From JAUIIK01 sp041390865 (lineage in GTDB: Bacteria > Chloroflexota > Chloroflexia > Thermomicrobiales > CFX8), in assembly GCA_041390865.1 (NCBI GenBank), contig JAWKPC010000012.1:1-64000 (forward strand): a stretch of DNA of 64,000 nucleotides, given 5' to 3'. How positions within the stretch are numbered: position 1 is the stretch's first letter; each line of letters starts with the position of its first letter. Under the pieces are notes generated by a model, which was not told the DNA's origin, ran no database searches, and saw only the letters and a program-made list of their open reading frames with translations. Position numbers and translations under genes: made by a program. Of this stretch, positions 54,923 through 64,000 are shown in pieces.

Positions 54923-55729
54923 TTAGCGCTTCTGGTCCTTACGGCGCCTGGACGACATCGCCCGGAAGTCGAGGCCTTTGGTCCGGTAGTCGCCGGCATC
55001 GATGAAGATCGACGTCGAGAGACCAACGTCAAAGAGGCGAGATCGAATGCGGCCGTCGATTCGCTCGGGCTCGACATTGGTCGTTACGACCGTTGGCAGG
55101 CGTTCCATGTAGCGATGGTTCACGATCTGGAAGAGCTTTTCTTTCGCCCAGGGCGTCGTATTCTCGGTACCGATGTCGTCGAGCACCAGGAGATCCGCGC
55201 CGCGAATGGTGTCGAACCGGGATTCGAACCGCATCTCCGCGGCGGGAGAAAATGTCGACCGGAGGTAATCCAATAGATCCGGAACGACGGAGAATACCGG
55301 GCGCATGTTCAGGTTGTTCAGCGCATAGTTCGCGATCGCGGCCGCCAGGTGGGTCTTGCCGCAGCCGTAGTCGCCGATCAGGACGAGCCACTGGTACGGA
55401 TCTTCCGCGTAGGCACGGGCGACTTCGTAGGCTTCACGGGTGCCGGGAACGGAGGCGTCAAACGTTTCGAAGGTCCAGTCACGAATCAACGTCATGTTGC
55501 TCATGTCGTTGATCTGGGCCATCGAGCGCTCCCAGCGTTCTTCTCGCTTGCAGGTGCACTGGATCAGCCGGCTGAAGTTCGGACTTTCGACCGGCGCGTC
55601 GATCCGGACGTAGCCGGCGCCCTGGCAGATCGGGCAGACGTCACTGTTTGCGGAGGTACTCGCTGTACTTGTCTCGGAGGGTCTTTCGGGCATCGACATC
55701 AGCTTCATGATCTCGCCGATGGGTTTCAT
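54923..55729 (-). CDS. DnaC/DnaI-like helicase loader ATPase
   Basis: A 268-residue AAA+ protein. A four-cysteine zinc module at the N-terminus (CPICQGAGYV...CTCK) is like that of DnaI. The ATPase has Walker A LIGDYGCGKTHLAAAIANYA, Walker B ADLLVLDDIGTE and sensor TVVTTN, then an Arg finger region RIRSRLFDVG. Such proteins load the DnaB replicative helicase at the origin. It overlaps the end of the DnaD-like gene (by up to 89 bases; a start at ATG 55708 is also possible) and follows dnaB in the same operon. Confidence 0.92.
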   Translation of the reverse strand: MKPIGEIMKLMSMPERPSETSTASTSANSDVCPICQGAGYVRIDAPVESPNFSRLIQCTCKREERWERSMAQINDMSNMTLIRDWTFETFDASVPGTREAYEVARAYAEDPYQWLVLIGDYGCGKTHLAAAIANYALNNLNMRPVFSVVPDLLDYLRSTFSPAAEMRFESRFDTIRGADLLVLDDIGTENTTPWAKEKLFQIVNHRYMERLPTVVTTNVEPERIDGRIRSRLFDVGLSTSIFIDAGDYRTKGLDFRAMSSRRRKDQKR

Positions 55730-56315
55730 CTGTCCGTCCTTCCGTGGCCCAGTTTTCGAGAATGCGATCGATGTAACGCCAGCTACGGCGGTTGTAGGAG
55801 ACGGCTTCGCCTATGGCTTCGACGATCCAGTTTTCAGGGTATCTCAGGAGCGCGTCCGCCAGACGGTCGGCGATGAGCGGGCTGAGTAAGCCAATGTTCT
55901 GCTCGTAGAGAGCATAGATTCCGGGTCGCTCGATCGGCAACGGCGTGGGTTCCGGCAAGTCCGGCACGACGAACGAACCCCGGTGTGCCTTGCGCCGGTT
56001 CTCATCGGTGCCGAGGACGTACCAGCGCTGCTCGTCTTCCGGGCTGAGCGCGATGAGCACGCCCCGCGCGACGGCTGCTCCGAGCGCCTCTCGCGCCCGG
56101 TCGGGTGCGGAGCGAGACGAGCCGTCGGCCCGGACGCCCGCGAGCACGTCGGCATCGGCTACGAGATCCCGTTCTGGCACCGGCTGATGTCCGCCTCCCA
56201 TCGCCGCGACGGCCAGGACGAGCTTCAGCTCGACCGGATTCCAGACGTCCCGGATGAGACGGAGGAGAAACCCGGGCGAGAGCCCATCGGGATGGTTCGG
56301 CGAATCCGGAAGCAA
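55641..56315 (-). CDS. DnaD-domain primosome protein
   Basis: A 224-residue protein, TTG start at 56315. The N-terminal ~125 residues (GFLLRLIRDVWNPVELKLVL) look like a winged-helix replication-initiation domain. The DnaB/DnaD family C-terminal domain is clear at ~130-195: PGIYALYEQNIGLLSPLIAD, then WIVEAIGEAVSYNRRSWRYI and DRILENWATEG, with the conserved YxxxNxR-like helix. In Firmicutes DnaD helps DnaA recruit DnaI-DnaB. It lies between dnaB and the loader gene, forming a complete primosome set. Confidence 0.85.
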   Translation of the reverse strand: MLPDSPNHPDGLSPGFLLRLIRDVWNPVELKLVLAVAAMGGGHQPVPERDLVADADVLAGVRADGSSRSAPDRAREALGAAVARGVLIALSPEDEQRWYVLGTDENRRKAHRGSFVVPDLPEPTPLPIERPGIYALYEQNIGLLSPLIADRLADALLRYPENWIVEAIGEAVSYNRRSWRYIDRILENWATEGRTDETHRRDHEADVDARKTLRDKYSEYLRKQ

Positions 56316-56333
56316 CGTCCGTGCCCTTCGCGT

Positions 56334-57683
56334 TTAGAGATCCGGCTCGCGGTAGAGCTCGAGATCTGCGAAGCGAGCGGTCTTTTCGAAGAAGCGCAGA
56401 TGAACGGTGCCGACCGGGCCGTTGCGGATGCTTGGAGACAATGATGTCGGCAATTCCGCGGCGCTCGGTGTCCGGATCGTAGATCTCTTCACGGTAGATG
56501 AACATGACGACGTCGGCGTCCTGCTCGATCGAGCCGCTTTCCCGGAGGTCGGAGAGCATCGGGACGTGGGACTGGCGACTCTCCACGGCTCAGGAGAGCT
56601 GGGCGAGGGGCGACGACCGGCACATCGAGCTCACGGGCGAGCTGTTTCAGACCTCGCGAGATCTCGGAGATCTCCTGGACGCGATTGTCGCTGCGGCGCG
56701 GACGTCATAAGCTGGAGGTAGTCGATGATGATGATGTCGATCCCATGTTCGGCTGCGAGACGGCGGGCCTTGGAGCGGACATCCATCATCGTGACGCTGG
56801 CGGTATCGTCGACGAATATCGGCGCCTCGGAGAGGCGTCCAAACGCCCGGACGACGCTGTTCCACTCGCTGTCGTCGATAAAGCCCATGCGGAGCCGGTG
56901 AGAGTCGATGCCGGTTTCCATGGAAAGCAGGCGCTGGACGATCTGCTCGCCGGACATCTCCAGGACGAACAGGCCGACCGTTTGCTGGTGCTCGATTGCC
57001 GCGTGATAGGCGAGGCTGAGTCCGAGGGCGGACTTACCGACGGACGGACGGGCGGCGACGATGATCAGGTCGGATTTCTGGAGTCCGCCGGTGAGCTTGT
57101 CGAGATCGATAAAGCCTGTCGGTACGCCGACGACGTCGCCCTTGTGCTGATGGAGCGTGTCGAGACGGTCGAAGTACTCTTCGAGGATCTGGCGCATCGA
57201 GCGAAACTCGCGCTCGCCTCTGCGCTGCGACACATCGAAGAGAATCCGCTCGGCGTTGTCGAGCGCGTCCTCGACCTCGGTGCCGTCATCGAAACCGATC
57301 CGGACGATCTCGCTGCCGGCGTCAATGAGCCTGCGGCGAACGGCGGTCCGGGTGACGATGCGGGCGTAGTACTCGGCGTGGACGGTCGTCGGCGTCGCGG
57401 CAATGAGTTCCGCGAGGTACGCCTCGCTGCCGACGTCCTCGATGAGGCCCTGCCGGCTGAGCTCGTCGACGAGCGTGACGAGGTCTGTCGGTTCCCGGCG
57501 ATTGTAAAGCGATAGGATGGCCTCGTAGATGAGGCTGTGGGCGCGCCGGTAGAAATCATTGGGACGAAGAAACGAGGCAACGCGAATGATCGCGTCGCGA
57601 TCGCTGAGCGCGCCCAGGACTGACTGTTCGGCGTCGAGATTGTGGGGCGGTAGAAAGTCAACCGCCGATGTTGCCTGGGCCAT
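56334..57683 (-). CDS. dnaB: Replicative DNA helicase DnaB, C-terminal part frameshifted
   Basis: The clean frame from ATG 57683 holds the N-terminal domain (PHNLDAEQSVLGALSDRDAI), linker and RecA-like domain with Walker A IIVAARPSVGKSALGLSLAY, and Walker B GIDIIIIDYLQLMTS. After this (near 56705) the family continues in other frames: NRVQEISEISRGLKQLAREL DVPVVAP, then after a change and an apparent stop near 56590 AVESRQSHVPMLSDLRESGS, IEQDADVVMFIYREE, and after one extra C near 56430 RNGPVGTVHLRFFEKTARFA, ending LYREPDL at 56334. Three indels and one nonsense change in an essential gene point to consensus errors. Operon rplI-dnaB-dnaD-loader. Confidence 0.92.
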
Positions 57684-57712
57684 ACTCCTCTATTCAGCTT
57701 CCCAATGAGAGA

Positions 57713-58348
57713 TCAGGCTGTGTCTTCGTCGTCAGCTTCATCTGCATCCGATTCGTCGATGCTCGGAGCTTCGTCAACGACAAGCTCCTCGCGAGCGCCG
57801 GCAATCTGATCGGTTTCCGCCTCGATGCCTTCGACCTCGACCTGGTATACATCGTCCTCGTCGACTTCTTCTTCCTCGGCCGGGGCAGCGACTGCCGGAG
57901 CAGCCGGATCGAAGACGGCGACAGTGACCATCGGTACCAGACGTCCGACGAGACGGACCGGAACCTTGAATTCTCCGATCTCGCGGATCGGAGCCTCAAG
58001 CTCGACCTTGCGCCGGTCGATCTCCTGGCCGGAGATCTGCTCCAGCTGCTCGGCGATATCGCTCGACGTCACCGAACCGAAGAGCCGTCCCTGCTCGCCA
58101 ACGCGCGCGTGAATTTCGAGCCGGATGCCGTCGATCTGCTCGGCGAGGTCTCTCATCTCTTCCTCGAGAGCGTTGATCCGTCTTCGTTCGGCTTCCTGGC
58201 GCTCTTCGACCTGCCGGATCATCCCTGGAGTGGCGATCCGAGCCATGCCGTTCGGGATCAGGAAGTTCCGGGCGAACCCGTCCTTCACGTCCTGGATCGT
58301 GCCGAGATCACCGACCTTCGGCACATCCTGAGTTAATACGACCTTCAT
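57713..58348 (-). CDS. rplI: 50S ribosomal protein L9 with acidic C-terminal extension
   Basis: 211 residues, against about 150 in most bacteria. The N-terminal rRNA-binding domain is standard (MKVVLTQDVPKVGDLGTIQD, VKDGFARNFLIPNGMARIAT), followed by the long helix (RQVEERQEAERRRINALEEE) and C-terminal domain (GRLFGSVTSSDIAEQL). The last ~55 residues are an added Glu/Asp/Ala-rich tail (APAEEEEVDEDDVYQVEVEG, ESDADEADDEDTA). It heads the dnaB replication operon, 29 bases before dnaB. Confidence 0.96.
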   Translation of the reverse strand: MKVVLTQDVPKVGDLGTIQDVKDGFARNFLIPNGMARIATPGMIRQVEERQEAERRRINALEEEMRDLAEQIDGIRLEIHARVGEQGRLFGSVTSSDIAEQLEQISGQEIDRRKVELEAPIREIGEFKVPVRLVGRLVPMVTVAVFDPAAPAVAAPAEEEEVDEDDVYQVEVEGIEAETDQIAGAREELVVDEAPSIDESDADEADDEDTA

Positions 58349-58512
58349 CTCTCACCTTCATCCCAATGTCAGTTCGTGCGTTCAGTCCCGGCCGAAATCT
58401 GGCGTTCGGGCTCTCTCGAGTCCCAGCAAGACAGCACAACGCCGAAAAGGGGTGTACGGACGCACCTTCCCGGGCGGTGACAAGTATACCTGTCCGAGCG
58501 AACTCCGGCAGA

Positions 58513-59241
58513 TTAAGCGCCGAACTCCCTCAGGTGATAGAGGGCGATCGAGCCGGCGGCGGCCGCGTTGAGCGATTCGATCTTGCCGTACATCGGGATG
58601 CGAACGAGCAGATCGCAGCGTTCCCGGGTGAGCCGGCGCAGGCCGCGCCCCTCGGAGCCGACGATGACGACGGCTGGCATCGGCAGATCGGCGTCGAAGA
58701 GATTCTGCGATCCCTCGCCCCCGTCCAGACCGATCAACCAGTAGCCGGAATCAGCCGCCGCCGACAGCCAGCGTGCGAGGTTCTTCTCCTGCCAGACGTT
58801 CAGGTGCTCAACAGCGCCGGAGGAGGCATTCACGACCGATGGCGTGATGTCGACAGATCGCCGCTCCGGGATCACGACGCCGGCGACTCCGGCTGCCTCG
58901 GCCGTTCGCATCAGGGCGCCGACGTTGCGCGGGTCTTCCAGCTCGTCGAGGGCGAGCAGGATGTCTTCCGGCTGCGGATTCCGATATCCGAGCGGGTCGG
59001 CGTAGGGATAGGATGTGGTTTCGAGCACGACGCCCTGATTGCCGTGGGGCGCGTGCCGGTCGAGCTCGTCGGCGGTTGCGGCCCGGACTTCTATCGCCAG
59101 GGAACCGGCAAGCTGCCGGATCTCGCCGATGCGCTCGTCGGATTGGACGAAGCTCCCGATCAGCACCGCGCGATGCTGCCTGCGCCCAGCTCTCAGGGAT
59201 TCGAGTACGGCGTTTCGTCCGAAGAGATACTCGGTGGCCAT
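58513..59241 (-). CDS. TrmH/SpoU-type RNA 2'-O-methyltransferase (RlmB-like)
   Basis: 242 residues from ATG 59241 (MATEYLFGRNAVLESLRAGR). The N-terminal substrate-binding domain precedes the knotted SPOUT domain with motif 1 ALDELEDPRNVGALMRTAEA (catalytic Arg/Asn), motif 2 VVIVGSEGRGLRRLTRERCD and motif 3 RIPMYGKIESLNAAAAGSIA. This matches RlmB, which methylates the ribose of a 23S rRNA guanosine. Its start is 8 bases after the cysS stop, as often seen (cysS-rlmB). Confidence 0.93.
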   Translation of the reverse strand: MATEYLFGRNAVLESLRAGRRQHRAVLIGSFVQSDERIGEIRQLAGSLAIEVRAATADELDRHAPHGNQGVVLETTSYPYADPLGYRNPQPEDILLALDELEDPRNVGALMRTAEAAGVAGVVIPERRSVDITPSVVNASSGAVEHLNVWQEKNLARWLSAAADSGYWLIGLDGGEGSQNLFDADLPMPAVVIVGSEGRGLRRLTRERCDLLVRIPMYGKIESLNAAAAGSIALYHLREFGA

Positions 59242-59248
59242 CGGAGAC

Positions 59249-60637
59249 CTAGCTCGACCAGCGCCAGCTCGAACCCTCAGCGGTGTCCTCAACGGTGACG
59301 CCGAGATCGGTCAAGCGATCCCGAATACTATCGGCGAGCGCGTATTGCTTCTCCGCACGGAGCTGTTGCCGCAGTTCCAGCAGCAGCTCGATGAATGGCC
59401 CTGCATCGCTTTCCGCCGCAGCACCCGAGTCGGTTTGAAGCGACAGGCCGAGAACCCCGGCAAGCTCGATCAGCTTGGCCTGGGCTGCCGACCGCTCGTT
59501 CCCTTCTGATTGGTTCGCCAGCCGGGCCAGATCGAACAGGACCGATACCGCTACCGGCGCGTTGAAGTCATCGTCCATTGCGGCGCGGAAACGTTCCTCA
59601 GCCTCGGCGATCGTGTCGTCGATCGAGGTCGAACCGACGTCGTCGGCCGGTTCGGCATCCCGGACGGCGTTGACGAGCCGCTCGAAACCGCGACGGGCGG
59701 ACTCCATACCTTCATCGGTGAAGGTGAGCGGGTGGCGGTAGTGCGTCTGAAGGACCATCAGCCGGAACGGACCGGCATCGCCGTTGTCGATGATCTCGCG
59801 GGTCTTGACGAGATTCCCGACGGACTTGCTCATCTTCTCGCCCTTGAACTGAAGCAGGGCGTTGTGAACCCAGTAGCGCGAGAAGGGTTTCGACTCTTCG
59901 AACGACTCGGACTGGGCGATCTCATTCTCGTGGTGCGGGAAGATCAGGTCGGCGCCGCCACCGTGAATGTCCATCTGACCGTTCAGGTGCTGGGCCGCCA
60001 TGACCGAGCACTCGATGTGCCAACCTGGCCGGCCCGGTCCCCAGGGGCTATCCCAGGCTGGCTCTCCGGGCTTGGCAGCCTTCCAGAGAACGAAGTCCAT
60101 CGGGTGGCGCTTCGTCGGATCGACCGCCACCCTGGCGCCGGCGAGGAGATCGTCGAGCTTCCGGTGACTGAGCTTGCCGTATTCGTCGAAAGTCGTGACG
60201 TCATAATTCACGTCGCCGTTGTCCGACTGGTAGGCATGGCCGTCTTCGATCAGCGAGCCGATCATTTCGAGCATGCCGACGACTTCGTTGCTCGCTCGCG
60301 GATAGACTGTCGCCGGCAGGACGTTCAGCGCTTCGGACTCTTCCATCCAGGCATCGATGTATCGGCCGGCGAATTCGAGCGGGTCCATTCCATATTGGGC
60401 GGCCCGGTTGATGATCTTGTCATCCACATCGGTGAAGTTCTGGGCGTGCTTGACCTTGTAGCCCGACCACTCGAGGTAGCGCCGGATGACGTCGAAGGTG
60501 ATCGCCATCAACGCATGCCCGATGTGGGAGTCGTCATAGACGGTGACACCGCAGACGTACATCCTCACGACGCCGGGTTCAATCGTCTCGAACGGCTCTT
60601 TTTGCCGCGTCATCGTGTTGTAGATCTGCAATGCCAT
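59249..60637 (-). CDS. cysS: Cysteinyl-tRNA synthetase
   Basis: 462 residues, normal length. It has the zinc-site Cys and class I signatures: MYVCGVTVYDDSHIGHALMA (HIGH), the zinc ligands in GRPGWHIECSVMAAQHL and FPHHENEIAQSE, and FKGEKMSKSVGNLVKTREII (KMSKS). The C-terminal helical anticodon domain follows. The frame is clean. Confidence 0.98.
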   Translation of the reverse strand: MALQIYNTMTRQKEPFETIEPGVVRMYVCGVTVYDDSHIGHALMAITFDVIRRYLEWSGYKVKHAQNFTDVDDKIINRAAQYGMDPLEFAGRYIDAWMEESEALNVLPATVYPRASNEVVGMLEMIGSLIEDGHAYQSDNGDVNYDVTTFDEYGKLSHRKLDDLLAGARVAVDPTKRHPMDFVLWKAAKPGEPAWDSPWGPGRPGWHIECSVMAAQHLNGQMDIHGGGADLIFPHHENEIAQSESFEESKPFSRYWVHNALLQFKGEKMSKSVGNLVKTREIIDNGDAGPFRLMVLQTHYRHPLTFTDEGMESARRGFERLVNAVRDAEPADDVGSTSIDDTIAEAEERFRAAMDDDFNAPVAVSVLFDLARLANQSEGNERSAAQAKLIELAGVLGLSLQTDSGAAAESDAGPFIELLLELRQQLRAEKQYALADSIRDRLTDLGVTVEDTAEGSSWRWSS

Positions 60638-60679
60638 GTTCGTTTCCTGTTCTCTTCAGTTCCTGGTCAATCATAGCCG

Positions 60680-60726
60680 CAAAAGAAGACAGCCTCGCGC
60701 GACCCGACATCGCGCGTCCGGCTGTC
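60680..60726 (-). terminator. Intrinsic terminator between the zinc-ribbon gene and cysS
   Basis: Minus-strand outer stem GACAGCC / GGCTGTC encloses an inner stem CGCGCGA / TCGCGCG, and TTCTTTTG follows. It lies 33 bases after the FmdB-like stop. Confidence 0.75.
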
Positions 60727-60758
60727 GTAATCCTCGGAAGTGGGCTGGAAGCTGGAGT

Positions 60759-61064
60759 CTAGTCGTCGGCCGCCGTCTTGGATTCGGACGTTGACGATGA
60801 TGAAGTGGACGACGATGCATCGGATGTCGATGTCGTCGAGTCCGAGGAGCTGCCGCTGTCGCTTGCCGGTGCCGCCGCCGAATCGGTCTTGCGGCTATCG
60901 GTGATGTACCAGCCCGACCCCTTGAAGATAATCCCGCTCGGATGGATCACGCGCCGGATGGTGCCGTTACACTCCGGACAGACCGTGAGCGGGTCGTCGG
61001 AAAAGCTCTGACGAGCTTCAAAGCGGTGGCCACATTGGTCGCAAGCGTAATCATAGATCGGCAT
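60759..61064 (-). CDS. FmdB-family zinc-ribbon regulatory protein
   Basis: A 101-residue protein starting MPIYDYACDQCGHRFEARQS, with a second CxxC in DPLTVCPECNGTIRRVIHPS. This is the FmdB/CxxC zinc ribbon. IIFKGSGWYITDSRK is the conserved end of the domain. The last ~45 residues are nearly all Ser/Thr/Asp (SGSSSDSTTSTSDASSSTSS), a disordered tail common in this family. Regulatory roles have been proposed for a few members; nothing specific is known here. Confidence 0.9.
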   Translation of the reverse strand: MPIYDYACDQCGHRFEARQSFSDDPLTVCPECNGTIRRVIHPSGIIFKGSGWYITDSRKTDSAAAPASDSGSSSDSTTSTSDASSSTSSSSTSESKTAADD

Positions 61065-61412
61065 AGTGCTGATGTTGCTCCAATTGGGTTACGGATCGAA
61101 CCAATCTTTTCCAACACCTGATTGTACGGGAAGACCGCCAAAACGGGCAATTCCGGTTCGGGAGGTGGGTGCGCTTTATCGCTTTGCGTCGAGTCTGTTC
61201 CCGGTTAGTTGCCATTACAAGGAAGGCCGTGCACCCGCGGCATCTCGTCGCTAAGAGGGGCGCGCCGATCGGATCAGACGATTCGCCCGCACGCTGACCG
61301 CGGCGCTGGTAGATCCCTCTGTCGCGGAGCCTCCTTCGGGAGGCCAATCAAGTACGGAGGCAGGTCGCGAAGGGTGCATCAAAAGGCGAAAGGCGCACCG
61401 GCAGATGGTTGC
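61065..61412. other. Intergenic region between polA and the zinc-ribbon gene
   Basis: 348 bases without a recognised gene. A tetraloop hairpin GCCTCC-TTCG-GGAGGC lies at 61329-61344 and GGTGC / GCACC arms flank 61373-61399; one of them may end polA transcription. Confidence 0.5.
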
Positions 61413-64000
61413 CTAGAGCGGGTTCATTTCCTCCCAGTTCGGGCCCGCCTTTGGTTCGACTTCGAGCGGCACGGACAGTTGGGCGACGCCCATCATCGAC
61501 TCGACGACGAGATCGCGGAGCTGGTCGAGCTCCGAAATAGGCGCTTCGAAGATCAACTCGTCGTGGACCTGCAAGAGCATCAGCGATCGGAGTCCGAGTT
61601 CGGCCAGTTTGCGGTCGACATCCAGCATCGCCAGCTTCATGATGTCGGCGGCGCTGCCCTGAATCGGCAGGTTGATTGCCGCTCTCTCGGCCGCCTGCCG
61701 GGCCGGCCCGCTAGTCAGGATGTCCGGAAGATACCGCCGCCGGCCATAGAGGGTTGATGCGTAACCGTCCCGCTCGGTCGACTGGATCGTCTCTTCGATG
61801 AAGTGGTCGACGCCGGAGAAGCGCTCCTTGTAGCGGGAAATGAAGTCGCGGGCGTCGCCCTGGCTCATGCCGGTGTCGCGGGCGAGCCCCCAGGGCTGCA
61901 TGCCGTACATGATCCCGAAGTTGACGACCTTGGCGGTCGCCCGTTGATCGGCCGTGACTTCGTCCAGGGGTACTCCGAAGACCTCGGCGGCGGTGGCCGC
62001 GTGGATATCCTGGCCGTGCTTGAAGGCATCGACCAGCGCTTCGTCCTGGCTGTAATGAGCCATCAGCCGCAGTTCCATCTGCGAGTAGTCTGCGCCAAAG
62101 AGAATGCTCTCCTCGTCGAAGATCGCCCGTCCGTTGCGATTGTCGGCGATGAACGCGCGCCGCACCTGACGCCCGAGATCGGTTCGGACCGGGATGTTCT
62201 GGAGGTTGGGGTCCGTCGACGAGAGACGTCCCGTGGCGGCGATGGTCTGGTTGAAGTTGGTATGGATCCTACCGGTATCAGGATTGACCTGGTTTGGAAG
62301 CGCGTCGACATAGGTCGACTTGAGCTTGGCGAGCTGCCGGTATTCGAGCACGAGATCGACGGCGTCGTGGGCACCGCTCAAGCCTTCGAGAACGTTCTGG
62401 GCGACGGAATAGCCGGTCTTGGTGCGGCGTCCCGGCGGCAGCCCGATTTCCTCGAAGAGCACGTCGGCGAGCTGCTTGGGCGAGTTCAGATTGAATTCGT
62501 GGCCAACGGCGCCGTAGATGTCGGATTGGATCTCGCCGATCTGGGCCTCCAGCTGGTCGGACAGCTCTTCGAGCATCTCGACGTCCAGGGCGATTCCGGC
62601 ACGCTCCATGCGGGCGAGGACAGGTATGAGCGGGATCTCGATCGTGTCGAGCAGCTTTTCCTGATCCCGTTCCCGGACATCTGCCGTAAGCAGCGGTTCA
62701 AGGCGCATCGTTGCCTCGACATCAGCCGAGGCGTAGGGCGTCGCTTTCGCCGCTGGGACCTGGTCCATCGTAATCTGTTTCCGGCCAGTGCCGATCAGGT
62801 CGGTGATCGGGGTCATCTGCAATCCGAGACGGTTGAAGGCAAGCTCTTTCAGGCCGAGCGAGTTCTCCCCGAGGACATAGGCGGAGAGCATGGTGTCTCC
62901 GGCGATGGTCATCTTGTCGTAGCCGTGGCGCTGGAGCACCGCCAGATCGAACTTGGCGTTGTGGGCGATGATGTTTGGATGCTGTTCGATCGCCGGCCGG
63001 ATGATCCGGTCGACATCGTCCGGATCGGCCAGAGCGCTTTCGACGTGCTTGAGCGGGATGTAGTAGCCGGCGTCGCTCGCTGTTGCGATGGCGATTCCAA
63101 CGAGATTGCAGCGCTGCGGGTCGAGCCCGTCGGTCTCGACGTCAACGGCCAGCATCGGCGCCTCGGCGATCTCAGCCGCGAGGTCCGATAGCTCTTCCTC
63201 ACTGACGACGGCGATACCGTCCGTTAGCGGTGTCGACACGGAGTCGGCGACGGCGGCGACATCGGCAGCATCACCGGGGAGCTTGCCGAGCAGCGTGCGG
63301 AACTCCAGCTCCTGGAAGATGCCAACCGCGGCTGACCGGTCATAGTCGTGGACTGCGCAGCGTTCGAGGTCGAGATCGATCGGGACGTCGCGGACGATCG
63401 TGACGAGCTCGCGGCTCTGGAATGCCGCGTCTCGATCCTTCTCCATCGCGTTTCGGGAGCGTGCCTGCTTGATCTCGTCGAGCCGCTCGTACATGTCGTC
63501 GATCGACTCGAACTGAGCGATCAACTGCTTGGCTGACTTATCGCCGATTCCGGCCACGCCGGGGATGTTGTCCGATTTGTCACCGACGAGCGCCTTGTAG
63601 TCTATGACGCGCTCCGGGCCGAATCCGTAGCGTTCACGGACCGCATCGCGGTCGAAGATGCGGTACTCACCGAAGCGTTGGGCGCCCGGCAGGACGACGA
63701 CGACATGATCGTCGACGAGCTGAAGCATGTCGCTGTCACCGGTCACGATGAATGCTTCGATGCCCTTCTCCGCCGCTTGACGGCTGAGCGTTCCGATGAC
63801 ATCGTCAGCCTCGAACCCTTCCGCGACATATATAGGTATGTTGAGTGCTTCGAGGACCTGCTTCATGCGGTCGATCTGCGGCTTCAGCTCGTCCGGCATC
63901 GGCTTCCGGTGGGCCTTGTAGTCCTCGAACTGCTCGTGCCGAAAGGTCAGGCCAACATCGAATGACACGAGGATGTAGTCCGGCTCGTGTGCCGCAAGGA
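61413..64000 (-). CDS. polA: DNA polymerase I (5' end cut by window edge)
   Basis: About 862 residues are visible; the frame continues past base 64000 (LAAHEPDYILVSFDVGLTFR). All three domains are present: the 5' nuclease (GLTFRHEQFEDYKAHRKPMP, FIVTGDSDMLQLV, DYKALVGDKSDNIPGVAGIG), the 3'-5' exonuclease with intact residues (MLAVDVETDGLD, IIAHNAKFDLAVL, YASADVEATMRL), and the family A polymerase (DYSQMELRLMAHYSQDEALV, RATAKVVNFGIMYGMQPWGL, LLQVHDELIFEAP). Proofreading is therefore likely active, unlike in Thermus enzymes. The frame is clean. Confidence 0.98.
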   Translation of the reverse strand, partial: LAAHEPDYILVSFDVGLTFRHEQFEDYKAHRKPMPDELKPQIDRMKQVLEALNIPIYVAEGFEADDVIGTLSRQAAEKGIEAFIVTGDSDMLQLVDDHVVVVLPGAQRFGEYRIFDRDAVRERYGFGPERVIDYKALVGDKSDNIPGVAGIGDKSAKQLIAQFESIDDMYERLDEIKQARSRNAMEKDRDAAFQSRELVTIVRDVPIDLDLERCAVHDYDRSAAVGIFQELEFRTLLGKLPGDAADVAAVADSVSTPLTDGIAVVSEEELSDLAAEIAEAPMLAVDVETDGLDPQRCNLVGIAIATASDAGYYIPLKHVESALADPDDVDRIIRPAIEQHPNIIAHNAKFDLAVLQRHGYDKMTIAGDTMLSAYVLGENSLGLKELAFNRLGLQMTPITDLIGTGRKQITMDQVPAAKATPYASADVEATMRLEPLLTADVRERDQEKLLDTIEIPLIPVLARMERAGIALDVEMLEELSDQLEAQIGEIQSDIYGAVGHEFNLNSPKQLADVLFEEIGLPPGRRTKTGYSVAQNVLEGLSGAHDAVDLVLEYRQLAKLKSTYVDALPNQVNPDTGRIHTNFNQTIAATGRLSSTDPNLQNIPVRTDLGRQVRRAFIADNRNGRAIFDEESILFGADYSQMELRLMAHYSQDEALVDAFKHGQDIHAATAAEVFGVPLDEVTADQRATAKVVNFGIMYGMQPWGLARDTGMSQGDARDFISRYKERFSGVDHFIEETIQSTERDGYASTLYGRRRYLPDILTSGPARQAAERAAINLPIQGSAADIMKLAMLDVDRKLAELGLRSLMLLQVHDELIFEAPISELDQLRDLVVESMMGVAQLSVPLEVEPKAGPNWEEMNPL

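Noticed and set aside
59510..60676. 388-codon frame opposite cysS
   Set aside because: Antisense shadow; cysS carries all its motifs.
61803..63191. 462-codon frame opposite polA
   Set aside because: High-GC antisense shadow of a clean essential gene; no motif.

Overview
The window looks like a high-GC bacterial chromosome segment. Its gene content and order suggest Chloroflexota, probably class Thermomicrobia: a T-box controlled pheST pair, tuf/tRNA-Trp/secE/nusG/rplKAJL, rplI-dnaB-dnaD-dnaC, cdaA-cdaR, and several giant AAA/TPR/LuxR regulators. The phylum is an inference from protein style and synteny; no 16S gene is present.

Layout. 1-6.8 kb (minus): hisD (cut by the window edge), hisG, hisZ, pheT and pheS behind a tRNA-Phe type T-box leader. 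6.8-12.7 kb: eno (+), a frameshifted SRPBCC protein (+), gpmI and a YprB-like nuclease (both minus, both frameshifted), icd (+), tRNA-Thr. 13-22 kb: an accessory island with an IS5-type transposase remnant next to tRNA-Thr, then a minus-strand array of mostly unrecognised genes. The array holds a glycine-zipper/acidic protein, a CxxC zinc-ribbon protein, an acidic/Arg-rich coiled-coil protein, a coiled-coil protein, a 1283-residue subtilisin-phospholipase D protein, a 74-residue protein and a DUF2272 protein. The phospholipase D and DUF2272 proteins end in the same ~65-residue domain. This array is the best candidate for an undescribed system. 22.6-29 kb: lipoprotein alpha/beta hydrolase, DUF4386 membrane protein, a small conserved protein, a MalT-like regulator and a GNAT acetyltransferase. 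29-36 kb: secreted NHL-repeat protein, Tat-exported flavin amine oxidase, UDP-glucose dehydrogenase and a secreted glycoside hydrolase. 36.6-42.5 kb: a polysaccharide synthase fused to a GH26-like domain, and a second giant LuxR regulator. 42.7-50.4 kb: a GMC-oxidoreductase stub joined to an EF-G lacking its G domain, tuf, tRNA-Trp, secE, nusG, rplK, rplA, rplJ, rplL, tRNA-Pro and an ANTAR regulator. 50.4-64 kb (minus): cdaR, cdaA, a TPR protein, DnaC-like loader, DnaD-like protein, dnaB, rplI, a TrmH-type methyltransferase, cysS, an FmdB-type zinc ribbon and polA (cut by the edge).

Sequence quality matters here. Many genes carry one to several frame changes although their downstream residues still match the family, including essential ones (rplA, dnaB, gpmI). 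Others (pheT, eno, cysS, polA, tuf) are clean. Clustered indel errors in the assembly are the simplest explanation. The GMC/EF-G junction is probably a deletion or a misjoin. Genes described as frameshifted should therefore be read as probable intact genes in the living organism unless read data show otherwise.
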